A program made the position numbers and the translations under genes. DNA of 36,272 nucleotides from an uncultured Methanobrevibacter sp. (lineage in GTDB: Archaea > Methanobacteriota > Methanobacteria > Methanobacteriales > Methanobacteriaceae), in contig CADAAJ010000010.1 of the NCBI GenBank assembly GCA_902785855.1, positions 1 through 36,272 of the forward strand, written 5' to 3'. Below the pieces are notes generated by a model that was not told the origin of the DNA, did not search any database, and saw nothing but the letters and a program-made list of their open reading frames with translations. Shown in pieces: positions 15,030 to 24,106 of this stretch; the stretch's first letter is position 1; every line of letters starts with the position of its first letter.

Positions 15030-16953
15030 CCAACACCCCCTCATATTTAAAAATAAACATTGTTAAATCATCAAATTGTTCAACACCATTACAAAATTGA
15101 TTAATATCATTTTTAATTTCATCAATGATTTTATCTACATCTTCATATTTATTTTTGTTCAATTTATTAATCAATCTTTCTTCACCATAAAAACCATTAT
15201 AATCATCATTAGCTTCAGTAACACCATCAGTATATAAGAAAATAATATCTCCAGGATTTAATTTAATTTTAACTTCTTTAAATTTAAAATCATCCATAAT
15301 TCCTAATGGAATATTATTATCATCTTGTAAATATTCAAAATCACCACCATTTCTCATAATTAATGGAGGATTATGTCCTGCATTAACAAATGAAAGATCA
15401 CCAGTTTTATAATTAAATTTGGAAAACCATGAAGTAACAAATAAATTATTATTATTTTTTTCACAGGCCAAATCATTAACCTGGTTGATTACATCACTTG
15501 ATGAAACTTCGAATCTGGAATGATTTTTGATTAAAAACATGATTTTAACCATAAACAATGCAGCAGAAATTCCCTTCCCACTGACATCACCAATAACAAA
15601 TGCAATATTTTCATCATCAACATCAATGTAATCATAAAAATCCCCGCCAACTTCTTTTGCAGGATTCATGGACCCATAAATTTTAAATGACTTATTTTCA
15701 GCAAATTCCTCAAAATTATCTGATAACATGTTTGTCTGAATTTTTCTTGCAACATTAAATTCTGTTTCAAGTCTTTCTTTATCTGCAGTGGTTTTTTTAA
15801 GTTCTTTAAGATTATCTTTAATAATAGTTCCAAGTTTATTGAATGAATCAATGAGAATTATAATATCATCATCATTTTTCATCAAACCCCTAAAATTAAA
15901 AGTAACTTTATTCTGATTAGATAATTTTCCATCAACAATATAATTTTTTACAGCCCGATTTAATTTATTTAAAGGATTTGTAATGATACGTTCCACAAAA
16001 TAAATATGAATAATAGTAAACACTACCGCAACAGCCAATACTACTCCCAAAGAAATCATGAAAATAAAACTTTTATCCAATACATGTAAATTATATTTAA
16101 AATAATTCATAACAAGAATTGAATCATCCAATAACTGATAAGAAGATATTAACATTACTAACAGAAACCCAACAATAATCTTTTCAATAATGGAATAATT
16201 ATCATCCATTTCAACAAGTTTGACATCAAATGAGTTAATGGCAAATAAGAATATTGTAATAAATGATAATGCAAACATAATATAATTTGCAACAGGAATA
16301 TTAATTCTTAATAAAATATATGCAACAACAATCACAAATGGAATAAAAAATAATCTATAAGGTATTTTTAATTTAGATTTAAAACCTTTAGGTTTTTTTA
16401 AAGGAATTTTAGCAAAATTAAACATAGTAATGAAAATAAAAGAATATAATATTGCAAAGTCAAAAATATCAAATGCATATGAAAATTGATTTCTGAAATT
16501 AGATATACTATATAAATCAGACATTACTTCAGGAAAAGCTAAAAAAGAAATTCTTAACAAAATTAAATAAACTCCAGAAGTTATAGCCATTATAATAAGT
16601 AATTTTAAAATATTATATGTTGAATTAAATCTTGGAGTAGTTAAATCTTTTTCTTTAAAGAATAAATACCATAATTTATAAGGCAATATTGAAATGAAAA
16701 ATAATATTATGGAATCAATTAGACAAACCGGCAAAATACATCCCGCTTTTAATTCAGAGACAAAAGTGGCCAAAGCATAACCTAATCCCCCAACTGGACC
16801 AAATACTAGACCAAAAAAAGGAGATAAAGCCATGTCTGGATTTAAATATCTTCCACCAATATTTAAATGATTAAACAAATAAAACATGATAAATTCTATA
16901 GAAAATGTAAGAATAAAAATGAATATATTATTTTTAAAAAGTCTTTTAATCAT
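15019..16953 (-). CDS. Membrane-anchored SpoIIE/RsbU-type PP2C serine phosphatase (paralogue 2)
   Basis: A 644-residue paralogue of the downstream gene with the same order: multi-helix membrane domain (to about residue 315, with FFGLVFGPVGGLGYALATFVSE early on), HAMP-like ITNPLNKLNRAVKN, a coiled coil, then PP2C. Catalytic motifs are intact: EVGGDFYDY (about 434), GDVSGKG (about 455), NAGHNPP, YTDGVTEA (about 574) and FDDLTM (about 627). The membrane domains of the two proteins are much less alike than the catalytic domains, suggesting different input signals to one output. It is the first gene of the pair; the ribosome binding site (TTAGGCAAAACTC) is weak. Confidence 0.92.
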   Translation of the reverse strand: MIKRLFKNNIFIFILTFSIEFIMFYLFNHLNIGGRYLNPDMALSPFFGLVFGPVGGLGYALATFVSELKAGCILPVCLIDSIILFFISILPYKLWYLFFKEKDLTTPRFNSTYNILKLLIIMAITSGVYLILLRISFLAFPEVMSDLYSISNFRNQFSYAFDIFDFAILYSFIFITMFNFAKIPLKKPKGFKSKLKIPYRLFFIPFVIVVAYILLRINIPVANYIMFALSFITIFLFAINSFDVKLVEMDDNYSIIEKIIVGFLLVMLISSYQLLDDSILVMNYFKYNLHVLDKSFIFMISLGVVLAVAVVFTIIHIYFVERIITNPLNKLNRAVKNYIVDGKLSNQNKVTFNFRGLMKNDDDIIILIDSFNKLGTIIKDNLKELKKTTADKERLETEFNVARKIQTNMLSDNFEEFAENKSFKIYGSMNPAKEVGGDFYDYIDVDDENIAFVIGDVSGKGISAALFMVKIMFLIKNHSRFEVSSSDVINQVNDLACEKNNNNLFVTSWFSKFNYKTGDLSFVNAGHNPPLIMRNGGDFEYLQDDNNIPLGIMDDFKFKEVKIKLNPGDIIFLYTDGVTEANDDYNGFYGEERLINKLNKNKYEDVDKIIDEIKNDINQFCNGVEQFDDLTMFIFKYEGVLDDV

Positions 16954-17157
16954 GAGTTTTGCCTAATTAAATTAATTAAATATTATATTTATCAGTTTAT
17001 TAATAAATACTTAAAAATTTTATTATCACTATTTATTATTAACACCAACAAAACACTTTTAAAAGTAAAAAATATCAAATTATAAATAATTAAAAAAATA
17101 AAGTTTTAGTTATATAATATTTTTTCAAAAATTATTATAAAATAAAAAGGGATTAAA
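16954..17157. promoter_or_regulatory. Divergent promoter region, phosphatase operon / GAPDH
   Basis: No gene is visible. A TATA-like TATATAATAT (17111-17120) lies about 40 bases before the GAPDH ATG. An AT-only inverted repeat TAATTAA-A-TTAATTA (16964-16978) lies just upstream of the phosphatase start; in such AT-rich sequence it may be chance. Confidence 0.35.
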
Positions 17158-18174
17158 ATGAAATCTGTTGCAATTAATGGTTATGGAACCATAGGTAAAA
17201 GAGTGGCTGATGCAGTAGCTGCTCAAGATGATATGAAAGTAGTTGGAGTAAGTAAAACTAGACCAAATTATGAAGCAAGAACTGCTGTTGAAGAAAAAAA
17301 TTATCCATTATACATTGGAATTCCTGAAAGAGAACAGCAATTTAAAGATGCTGGAATTGAAATTGCCGGTACAGTTGAAGACATGATTCAAGAAGCAGAT
17401 GTTGTTGTTGATTGTACTCCAGGAAGCATTGGACCTCAAAACCTTGAAATGTATAAAAAAGCTGGTGTTAAAGCAATATATCAAGGTGGAGAAGACCACG
17501 AATTAACCGGCCTTTCATTTAATGCTATTTCTAATTATGATGATTCCTATGGTGCAGATTACACCAGAGTAGTTTCCTGTAATACAACAGGCCTTACACG
17601 TACATTAAGTACTATTGATCCAATAGCTGACATCAAAAAAGTTAGAGCAGTGATGGTTAGAAGAGGTTCTGATCCTTCTGAAATTAAAAAAGGACCAATT
17701 AACTCAATTGTACCTAACCCTCCAAAAGTACCATCCCACCACGGTCCTGATGTAAAAACCGTTATGAATGGTATTGATGTTACAACAATGGCATTACTCG
17801 TACCTACTACTTTAATGCACCAACACAATATTATGGTCGAAATTAACAATGAAGTTGAAACTGAAGAAATTGTTAAAGCTTTAGAAAAACGTTCAAGAGT
17901 AATTGTTGTTGATGCTAGTGAAGGTCTTGGTTCTACTGCTGAATTAATGGAATATGCAAAAGAACTTGGAAGAAATAGAAATGATTTATACGAAATTCCA
18001 GTTTGGAGAGAATCCATAAATGTTGTAGGCAAAGAATTATTCTACATGCAAGCAGTACACCAGGAATCTGATGTAATTCCAGAAAATATTGATGCAATTC
18101 GTGCACTTTTAGAAATGGAAAGTGATAATGAAAAATCAATTGCAAAAACAAACAAAACAATGGGAATTTTATAA
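17158..18174 (+). CDS. gap: Type II (archaeal) glyceraldehyde-3-phosphate dehydrogenase
   Basis: A 338-residue homologue of archaeal phosphorylating GAPDH, which interconverts glyceraldehyde 3-phosphate and 1,3-bisphosphoglycerate; in methanogens it serves mainly gluconeogenesis. The N-terminal Rossmann motif is [17 protein letters not shown]. The active cysteine is C141 in [13 protein letters not shown]. The archaeal signature regions ([30 protein letters not shown]) are present. Length is normal. The ribosome binding site AAAGGGATT precedes the ATG. The next gene follows after 36 bases and may share the transcript. Confidence 0.95.
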   Translation: MKSVAINGYGTIGKRVADAVAAQDDMKVVGVSKTRPNYEARTAVEEKNYPLYIGIPEREQQFKDAGIEIAGTVEDMIQEADVVVDCTPGSIGPQNLEMYKKAGVKAIYQGGEDHELTGLSFNAISNYDDSYGADYTRVVSCNTTGLTRTLSTIDPIADIKKVRAVMVRRGSDPSEIKKGPINSIVPNPPKVPSHHGPDVKTVMNGIDVTTMALLVPTTLMHQHNIMVEINNEVETEEIVKALEKRSRVIVVDASEGLGSTAELMEYAKELGRNRNDLYEIPVWRESINVVGKELFYMQAVHQESDVIPENIDAIRALLEMESDNEKSIAKTNKTMGIL

Positions 18175-18210
18175 ATTTCCATTATTAATTCTTATTTTTT
18201 AAAGATTAAA

Positions 18211-19047
18211 ATGAAAGAAAATGTTATCTTTGGACCTGCAGGAAGTCCAATTGATTATAAAGGTGCAGCATATAAAGCTCCAAAATATATTTCACAAGAA
18301 GGACTTGATTCTTATGAATACCAATCACCATATGGAGTAAGAATTGGTGAAAAAGCTGCAACAACCCTAAAAGAAGAATCTGAAAAGCATGATATTATAG
18401 TTTCTATGCATGCCCCTTATTACATTAATCTATGTGCAAAAGAAGAAGAAAAACTTCAAAAAACCATAGGACATTTAGTATCTGCTGCACGTGCAGGAGA
18501 ATGGATGGGAGCATACAGATTAGTATTCCACCCAGGAGCTTATCTAAACCGAAAGCCTGAAAAAGCAATGGAAATTTCTAAAAATACCGTTAACAGATTA
18601 TTTGAAGAATTAGAAGCTGAAGGTATTGAAGATTTTACTTTTGCACCAGAAACAACAGGTAAACGAACACAACAGGGAAATGTTAGTGAAGTTGTGGAAT
18701 TATGTGCCAGTTTTGATCATTTTGAACCAACAATTGATTTTGCACATGTTCATGCAAGAGGTAGAGGATTTTTAGAAAAAAAAGAGGATTACAATTGTAT
18801 TTTTTCAACAATTGAAGACAAATTAGATATTGATATTCTACACTGCCATTTTACAACAATCGAATATGCTTCTCATGGAGAGGTAAAACATCACACCTTA
18901 GATGAAAGCGATGAATATGGACCAGATATTAAAGATTTACTATCTAATTTAATTGATAATGGTTGGAAAGCAAATATTATTTGTGAAACCCCACTACGTG
19001 ATGTTGATGCAATTAAAATGAAAAAAATATATGAAGAAATGCTTTAA
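18211..19047 (+). CDS. Endonuclease IV-family (AP endonuclease 2-like) TIM-barrel protein
   Basis: A 278-residue TIM-barrel protein of the endonuclease IV (Nfo) family, which uses three zinc ions to cut DNA at abasic sites. The metal-binding residues appear in order: SMHAPYYINL, RLVFHPGAYL, FAPETTGKRTQ, TIDFAHVHARGRG, DILHCHFTT and ICETPL. It is close to the usual Nfo length. It follows GAPDH closely, with no strong promoter between, but its biochemical role is unrelated. A hairpin overlaps the convergent end with the next gene. Confidence 0.85.
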   Translation: MKENVIFGPAGSPIDYKGAAYKAPKYISQEGLDSYEYQSPYGVRIGEKAATTLKEESEKHDIIVSMHAPYYINLCAKEEEKLQKTIGHLVSAARAGEWMGAYRLVFHPGAYLNRKPEKAMEISKNTVNRLFEELEAEGIEDFTFAPETTGKRTQQGNVSEVVELCASFDHFEPTIDFAHVHARGRGFLEKKEDYNCIFSTIEDKLDIDILHCHFTTIEYASHGEVKHHTLDESDEYGPDIKDLLSNLIDNGWKANIICETPLRDVDAIKMKKIYEEML

Positions 19048-19070
19048 ATTCAATAATTTTTAATTGAATT
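19047..19070. terminator. Inverted repeat between convergent genes
   Basis: AATTCAAT (19047-19054) and ATTGAATT (19063-19070) with an AATTTTTA loop lie across the ends of the endonuclease IV-type gene and the convergent zinc-ribbon gene. It could act on either strand. AT-rich composition limits confidence. Confidence 0.35.
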
Positions 19071-19562
19071 AATCAAATCATCCATATCATTAAATAAATT
19101 ATTTATATTATCATCATCTTTTTTATTAGAACCAATATGAATAATTAATTCATTAATTAGTTCGTCCATTTTATCAACAAAAGAAGATAATATGCTTATC
19201 TTATTTTCGATTTCTTTTTCTACAAGTTCATTATTATCCACATCCAATTCAACCATTTTCTGTGTAACATCAAAATGATTGGCAAATAACCTATTAGATT
19301 TTTCAATTATGGATGTGAATTTGGTATAAGCAATGTGGTCAGGAGTAAATAATTTTTCAACAAGCTGAGATGCTTTAGTTTGTTTTAAATTATATTCTTT
19401 TTTGATTTCAATGAGTCTTGAATCATACTTTGAAGAAACATTTATTTCAATACTTTGACCCTGAAAAACTTCTTTTCCACATTCTGAACAAAAATGTTGA
19501 TTTTCAATTAATTTAGCTCCACAATAAATACAAAAATGATTATGATTATCTTCTATTTCCAT
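19050..19562 (-). CDS. Zinc-ribbon protein with helical C-terminal region
   Basis: A 170-residue protein. The N-terminus is a double-CxxC zinc ribbon (FCIYCGAKL then HFCSECGKE). The remaining ~130 residues are predicted helical and highly charged, with long runs such as VEKEIENKISILSSFVDKMDELINELI, so a coiled coil is likely. There is no transmembrane segment. Such zinc-ribbon proteins are common in methanogens and mostly uncharacterised; I assign no function. ATG 19562 is chosen over an upstream in-frame TTG at 19574. Confidence 0.7.
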   Translation of the reverse strand: MEIEDNHNHFCIYCGAKLIENQHFCSECGKEVFQGQSIEINVSSKYDSRLIEIKKEYNLKQTKASQLVEKLFTPDHIAYTKFTSIIEKSNRLFANHFDVTQKMVELDVDNNELVEKEIENKISILSSFVDKMDELINELIIHIGSNKKDDDNINNLFNDMDDLINSIKNY

Positions 19563-19632
19563 ATTAAAACCCAATTATAGATTTATATTATGTTACTTAA
19601 AAAATTAATTGACAATAAAACCATAAATTAAA

Positions 19633-19899
19633 TTATAAATCTTCAAGATACCCAGCAATATCCTGACCAAAATCAGTTAAATGATAAATCCTACCTTTTC
19701 TATCTTGTTCATTAATACAGACAACTATATTAGTATCTTTTAGTTCTTTTAAAACTTTTGAAATATGGTTAATTCTAATATTTGAATCCTTTGCTATTTC
19801 AGTCGGAGTCTTATCTCCATATTCCAAAACCTTAACAGTTTTTCTACGATAAGAAGAAATAGAAACATATGCATATATTTTAAGCATTTCGTCATCCAT
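19633..19899 (-). CDS. Winged-helix transcriptional regulator
   Basis: An 88-residue winged-helix DNA-binding protein. The helix-turn-helix reads KTPTEIAKDSNIRINHISKVLKELKD, followed by the wing IVVCINEQDRKGRIYHLTDFGQDI, ending with a short helix. This is the ArsR/MarR-like layout common in archaea. There is no ligand domain and no cysteine sensor (only one Cys). Its target is unknown; it stands alone between the zinc-ribbon and metallophosphoesterase genes. Confidence 0.8.
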   Translation of the reverse strand: MDDEMLKIYAYVSISSYRRKTVKVLEYGDKTPTEIAKDSNIRINHISKVLKELKDTNIVVCINEQDRKGRIYHLTDFGQDIAGYLEDL

Positions 19900-19998
19900 A
19901 TTTTACATTCCATAAATTTACTTAATATTAATAACTCTAAAGTAATATAAAAATTTATTCACATATAAAATACAAATTAAAGCAATAATATATAGAAA

Positions 19999-21066
19999 TT
20001 AAAATTTTTTAAATTTCAATACATTTATTTCAGATTTAGTTCCCCATCTCATAGATATATCCATACATCCAACACCAGTGGTTACATTGAGATATTTACC
20101 ATATTCGTTTTTAAATAATCCTTTATTATATTTAAAAATAAGATTTGAGAAAAATACTGCCGGATAAAACTGCCCACCATGAGTGTGGCCTGATAATTGG
20201 ATATCAAAACCTAAATCAGAAAATTCCTCCCAATAATAAGGAACATGATAATTGAGAATATTTAAAGCATCAGAATCAATAATATCTTTTTTAATTTCAG
20301 GCATTTCTCTATCTCCAAAACTAAAAGTTAACCCATAAATATTTAAATTTTCAAATTTAAATGAAGAATTATCCAAAACTATTACTCCTGCTTTTTTACA
20401 AGCTTTAATAACATTATCAATACCCATATAAAAATCATGATTTCCTGGTGTAAATATTATAGGCATATCAACATTACTCAAAGCCATAAAGTCATCTTCT
20501 TTTATAACTGATGAACCATCAGCCAAATCACCGGAAATAATAGCTAAATTACAGGTATCCTCAAGTTGGTGAAGTTTAAAAGCAATCTTTTCAATAATCT
20601 CATCATGCCTTACTGAACCGAAATGAACATCAGAGAGATGAGCAATATTAATCTCCTGATTTAAATCTTTAATCTTTAAAACTTTCTCATTAACAACCAG
20701 ATTATAAGCATTATAATAATTATAAATTCCTAAAATTAGAATAATGACTAATGAAAGTGAAATTACCTCCAAAGGTAATTTATAAAAAGAAGCAATTAAA
20801 TACAAAATAACAATATCAATTAAAAGCATGACAGATGCCCACATCCAAATACCGTCAACTTTTGCTAAAAATCTGGTAATAGATCTTGATTTTCTAGCTT
20901 CAAAAAACATAGGAACAATACGAATAAATCCGATAAAAACAGATAAAATTATTAAATAAACATCATCAAGTCCTCCAAAAAATAAAAACAGATATTTAAA
21001 TAAGAAAAATTGAAATAACATGTAAAATGGTGTAGAGAATATTACTCTTTTTGTTCTAAAACTCAT
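19999..21066 (-). CDS. Membrane metallophosphoesterase (YkuE/YaeI-like)
   Basis: A 355-residue protein with about four transmembrane helices in the first ~130 residues, then a calcineurin-like phosphoesterase domain. Metal-binding motifs are seen in order: HLSDVHFG, ISGDLADG, TPGNHDFY, NYHVPYYW and LSGHTHGGQ. The layout matches the YkuE/YaeI group, which hydrolyses phosphodiester or pyrophosphate bonds in lipids in bacteria; the substrate here is unknown. GAGGAAAAC gives a good ribosome binding site for ATG 21066. It diverges from the AAA ATPase gene. Confidence 0.88.
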   Translation of the reverse strand: MSFRTKRVIFSTPFYMLFQFFLFKYLFLFFGGLDDVYLIILSVFIGFIRIVPMFFEARKSRSITRFLAKVDGIWMWASVMLLIDIVILYLIASFYKLPLEVISLSLVIILILGIYNYYNAYNLVVNEKVLKIKDLNQEINIAHLSDVHFGSVRHDEIIEKIAFKLHQLEDTCNLAIISGDLADGSSVIKEDDFMALSNVDMPIIFTPGNHDFYMGIDNVIKACKKAGVIVLDNSSFKFENLNIYGLTFSFGDREMPEIKKDIIDSDALNILNYHVPYYWEEFSDLGFDIQLSGHTHGGQFYPAVFFSNLIFKYNKGLFKNEYGKYLNVTTGVGCMDISMRWGTKSEINVLKFKKF

Positions 21067-21155
21067 GATGTTTTCCTCATGAATAATTTGTCACCACAAG
21101 TATTTAAACAATTAAAACAAATGAAGATATGTGAAAAAATATCGGAGGTGATTAT

Positions 21156-22280
21156 TTGAAAAGCGATAATAAACAACTAGAAATTAAATCAACCAATCAA
21201 AAATCAACCAAAAAAGAAAATGAAAATAAAGAATATGCCAAATTAGTTGTTGTTAAACCTGTTGGTTATCCTTTCGAATTTAATCTTATGGATGAAAATA
21301 TTGAAATTACCAATTCCAAATTATTCGAAGAATATGCAAGAGAACAGTGGTTAGGTTTAGTTGTTAAAGAAAAATCCCATTTATTTGACCAAAAAATAAT
21401 TCCAGATTATGGGTTTGAAATTATTACTGCACAGCCAAACAATTCTATTATTGCAGAAACTACTAAAATTAAAGTTATTATTGATGAAGTTAAAAATAAA
21501 ACTAAACCAAATATAATCAGCTCAAATATACACCTTTCAGACATTATTGGACAGGAAAATGCAAAATCCAAAGTTAAAGTTATAACAAAATATTTAGAAA
21601 ATCCCCAAGACTTTGGACAATGGGCTCCAAAAAATGTTTTGTTTTACGGACTTCCAGGTACCGGTAAAACCATGCTTGTTAAAGCACTTGCCAATGAACT
21701 TGAAGTTCAATTATATTTAATCAAAGCTACTTCATTAATTGGAGATCATGTTGGAGACAGTGCATCTAAAATTCATGATTTATTTAAAAAAGCTAGTGAA
21801 AACTCACCATCTATAATATTTATTGATGAAATTGATGCTATTGCCCTACACAGATCTTTTCAATCATTAAGAGGAGACGTATCTGAAATTGTTAATTCTC
21901 TTTTAACAGAAATGGATGGAATTATAGAAAATAAATCTGTAATAACAATTGCGGCTACAAATAATCCAACTTCACTTGATTATGCAGTCAGAAGCAGATT
22001 TGAAGAAGAAATAGAATTTGAATTACCTAATGATAATGAAAGATTACAGATTATAGAAAATAATCTTAAAACAATGCCTTTAGATTATAACCTGGATTTA
22101 TTAAAAATTGTAAAAAGTACTAAAGGATTATCCGGAAGAGACATTAAAGAAAAAATACTTAAAACCGCTCTTCACAATGCAATAGCAAATGACAGTGAAA
22201 TAATTACTATGTCAAATATTAACTATGCAATCGAATCCAGTAAAATTAAAAACACAGACATTAAAGGAATGTTTGAATAA
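21156..22280 (+). CDS. AAA-family ATPase (FtsH/proteasomal-ATPase-like, methanogen type)
   Basis: A 374-residue single-AAA protein. A charged N-terminus and a ~100-residue non-AAA domain (to about residue 120) lead into the AAA module: DIIGQENAKSKVKVI, Walker A GLPGTGKT, Walker B IIFIDEIDAI, sensor 1 ITIAATNNP and arginine finger region AVRSRFEEEIEF, then the helical lid with KGLSGRDIKEKIL. It lacks a protease domain, coiled coil or HbYX tail, so a remodelling role is likelier than proteasome activation; this is inference. It starts at TTG, supported by GGAGGTGATT. Confidence 0.82.
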   Translation: MKSDNKQLEIKSTNQKSTKKENENKEYAKLVVVKPVGYPFEFNLMDENIEITNSKLFEEYAREQWLGLVVKEKSHLFDQKIIPDYGFEIITAQPNNSIIAETTKIKVIIDEVKNKTKPNIISSNIHLSDIIGQENAKSKVKVITKYLENPQDFGQWAPKNVLFYGLPGTGKTMLVKALANELEVQLYLIKATSLIGDHVGDSASKIHDLFKKASENSPSIIFIDEIDAIALHRSFQSLRGDVSEIVNSLLTEMDGIIENKSVITIAATNNPTSLDYAVRSRFEEEIEFELPNDNERLQIIENNLKTMPLDYNLDLLKIVKSTKGLSGRDIKEKILKTALHNAIANDSEIITMSNINYAIESSKIKNTDIKGMFE

Positions 22281-22288
22281 CCATCACA

Positions 22289-23488
22289 TTAATCAAAATT
22301 AAAAATATATTTAGCTGCATCAATTACATCATTATTTCCATCTTTTGCAGCTTTTTTAACATTTTTTGAAATATCGAAAAAAATCTTATTAACAATAGAA
22401 TTTGTTAAATTATCCAGAATTTTATCACTGACATCTACATCACTTAATTTAGTTGATGCTTTTTCAGTTTCACGTTGGCGTATATTTTCCATAGATGTTC
22501 TTAAACTACCAAGAATGCCATCAACTTCCATTATTTTAAACGATTCTTTAAGTAAAATGAACTCATCATTGATGATATTTTCTGCTTCACCAAATTCCTT
22601 AATTCTGAGTTTAGTATTTTCATCAGCAATTTCCCTTAAATCATCAATATTGAATGATTTAGAACAAATCTCTGAAACATCATCAGAAATGTCACGAGGA
22701 TTAGCAATATCTACAAACATTACATTATCATAATCCATATCAATATTTAAAAGACGTTCTTTAGTTATTATTGCATGAGGAGCGCTTGTAGCACTAATTA
22801 CCAAATCTGCATTTGCTAAATATTTTTCCAAGTCATTAAATAATATTGCTTGGCCACCTAAATCTTTAGCAAGTTCAACAGCAACGTAAAAAGTACGATT
22901 AGCAACAAAAATAGCATTTAAATTCTTCTCAGCCAGTGCCTTAGCAACCAATTTACCCATTTTTCCAGCACCAATAACCAAAACAGATTTATCATCAAGA
23001 GTACCAATGTGTTTTTCAGCCAAATCTATAGCAGCAGACCCAATAGAAACAGAACCCTTATTAATTTTGGTTTTATTTCTAACAACTTGACCTACATGGA
23101 TTGCTTTAGTAAAAACTGCATCTAAAACATTACCACAATGATGGTCTTTAACAGCTCTATGTTTAGCATCTTTAACCTGTCCTAAAATCTGATCCTCACC
23201 AACTATCATAGATTCTAAACCGGAAGTCATTCTTAATAAATGCATAACTGCAGATTGACCATAATCAATCACAATAGATCTGTTTTCATGAGATAGTAAT
23301 TCTTCATTTTCTGAAATGAATTTGCTGTGAATATAATATTCTTTCCTATTACAAGTTGAAATTTCAACATATTCTCCGATAGAGTATTTTTCTTGTAATT
23401 TCCTAAATAAATCATCAATTTCTTTAGAAATAACTTCCATAGACTGTATATCAGCAATTTTATGGTCGACTCTTAAATTAAGTATCAA
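22289..23488 (-). CDS. hemA: Glutamyl-tRNA reductase
   Basis: A 399-residue enzyme that reduces glutamyl-tRNA to glutamate-1-semialdehyde, the first committed step to tetrapyrroles (siroheme, cobamides and F430 in methanogens). The catalytic cysteine is C46 in EISTCNRKEYY. The NADPH domain motif is VLVIGAGKMGKLVAKAL, and the C-terminal dimerisation helices include the conserved RQRETEKASTKL stretch. It starts at TTG, overlapping the TGA of the upstream gene (TTGA), with AAGGGGATT as ribosome binding site. It is the last gene of the marker 9 - dehydrogenase - hemA unit. Confidence 0.95.
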   Translation of the reverse strand: MILNLRVDHKIADIQSMEVISKEIDDLFRKLQEKYSIGEYVEISTCNRKEYYIHSKFISENEELLSHENRSIVIDYGQSAVMHLLRMTSGLESMIVGEDQILGQVKDAKHRAVKDHHCGNVLDAVFTKAIHVGQVVRNKTKINKGSVSIGSAAIDLAEKHIGTLDDKSVLVIGAGKMGKLVAKALAEKNLNAIFVANRTFYVAVELAKDLGGQAILFNDLEKYLANADLVISATSAPHAIITKERLLNIDMDYDNVMFVDIANPRDISDDVSEICSKSFNIDDLREIADENTKLRIKEFGEAENIINDEFILLKESFKIMEVDGILGSLRTSMENIRQRETEKASTKLSDVDVSDKILDNLTNSIVNKIFFDISKNVKKAAKDGNNDVIDAAKYIFNFD

Positions 23489-24105
23489 ACTAATCCCCTT
23501 ATCAAATTATCAATATAATTTTTTGCTTCATCAATTTTTCCAGCAGAAATATACTCATTAATCTCTTCATTTTCAAAAATCTCATAAAGATAATCTCTTC
23601 TATCTTTTTGATTAGAAATAACATCTTTAAGTTTTAAACGAGCATAATCCTGAAGTTCTATTTCCAAAATATCTTCATCACTAATAATTGATTGAATTTT
23701 TTTTCTAAGTTGGCGGGCCATTAACGGGCTTTTTCCATTAGTAAAAATAGATATTTCAACATCACCAATATCAAAACTTGTTGGCACTATAACATTACCT
23801 TCCTGAGGCAAATCTGCACGGTTAATTAATTTATCATGAGCAATTTCAGATACATAATCAGACAACTGTTTATCCCCACTAGCTAAAACAACCAAATCAG
23901 ACCATAAAACCAATTCATCAACTTCCCCAGTCGAACATAAAATAGCACCTTTATCTTTCAACTCATTAGCTAATGTGTCTCCCGCCAATTTAACATTAGC
24001 TCCATGGTCAAGAAATTTATTGGCCCTCCTAGTTGCAACTTCCCCAGTTCCTAAAATAAAAACATTTAAATTAGAAGTTTTTAAATAAATAGATGTCCAA
24101 TCCAT
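23485..24105 (-). CDS. Precorrin-2 dehydrogenase / sirohydrochlorin ferrochelatase-type protein
   Basis: A 206-residue homologue of the CysG N-terminal half (Met8/SirC type), which oxidises precorrin-2 to sirohydrochlorin with NAD. The nucleotide motif is VFILGTGEVATRRANKFLDHG, followed by DLVVLASGD and the substrate region FTNGKSPLMARQLRKKI. Start ATG 24105 lies one base after the stop of the marker 9 gene; a start at 24135 would overlap that gene and lacks a better site. Sirohydrochlorin is the shared precursor of siroheme, cobamides and coenzyme F430, fitting its place beside hemA. Confidence 0.9.
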   Translation of the reverse strand: MDWTSIYLKTSNLNVFILGTGEVATRRANKFLDHGANVKLAGDTLANELKDKGAILCSTGEVDELVLWSDLVVLASGDKQLSDYVSEIAHDKLINRADLPQEGNVIVPTSFDIGDVEISIFTNGKSPLMARQLRKKIQSIISDEDILEIELQDYARLKLKDVISNQKDRRDYLYEIFENEEINEYISAGKIDEAKNYIDNLIRGLV

Positions 24106-24106
24106 T

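Noticed and set aside
16964-16978. Inverted repeat TAATTAAATTAATTA as an operator of the phosphatase operon
   Set aside because: It contains only A and T in an AT-rich intergenic region, so a chance origin cannot be excluded; it is mentioned in the promoter entry only.
17559-18032. Long antisense frame (157 residues) opposite GAPDH
   Set aside because: It lies wholly opposite a clear GAPDH gene and shows no domain, start signal or plausible composition.
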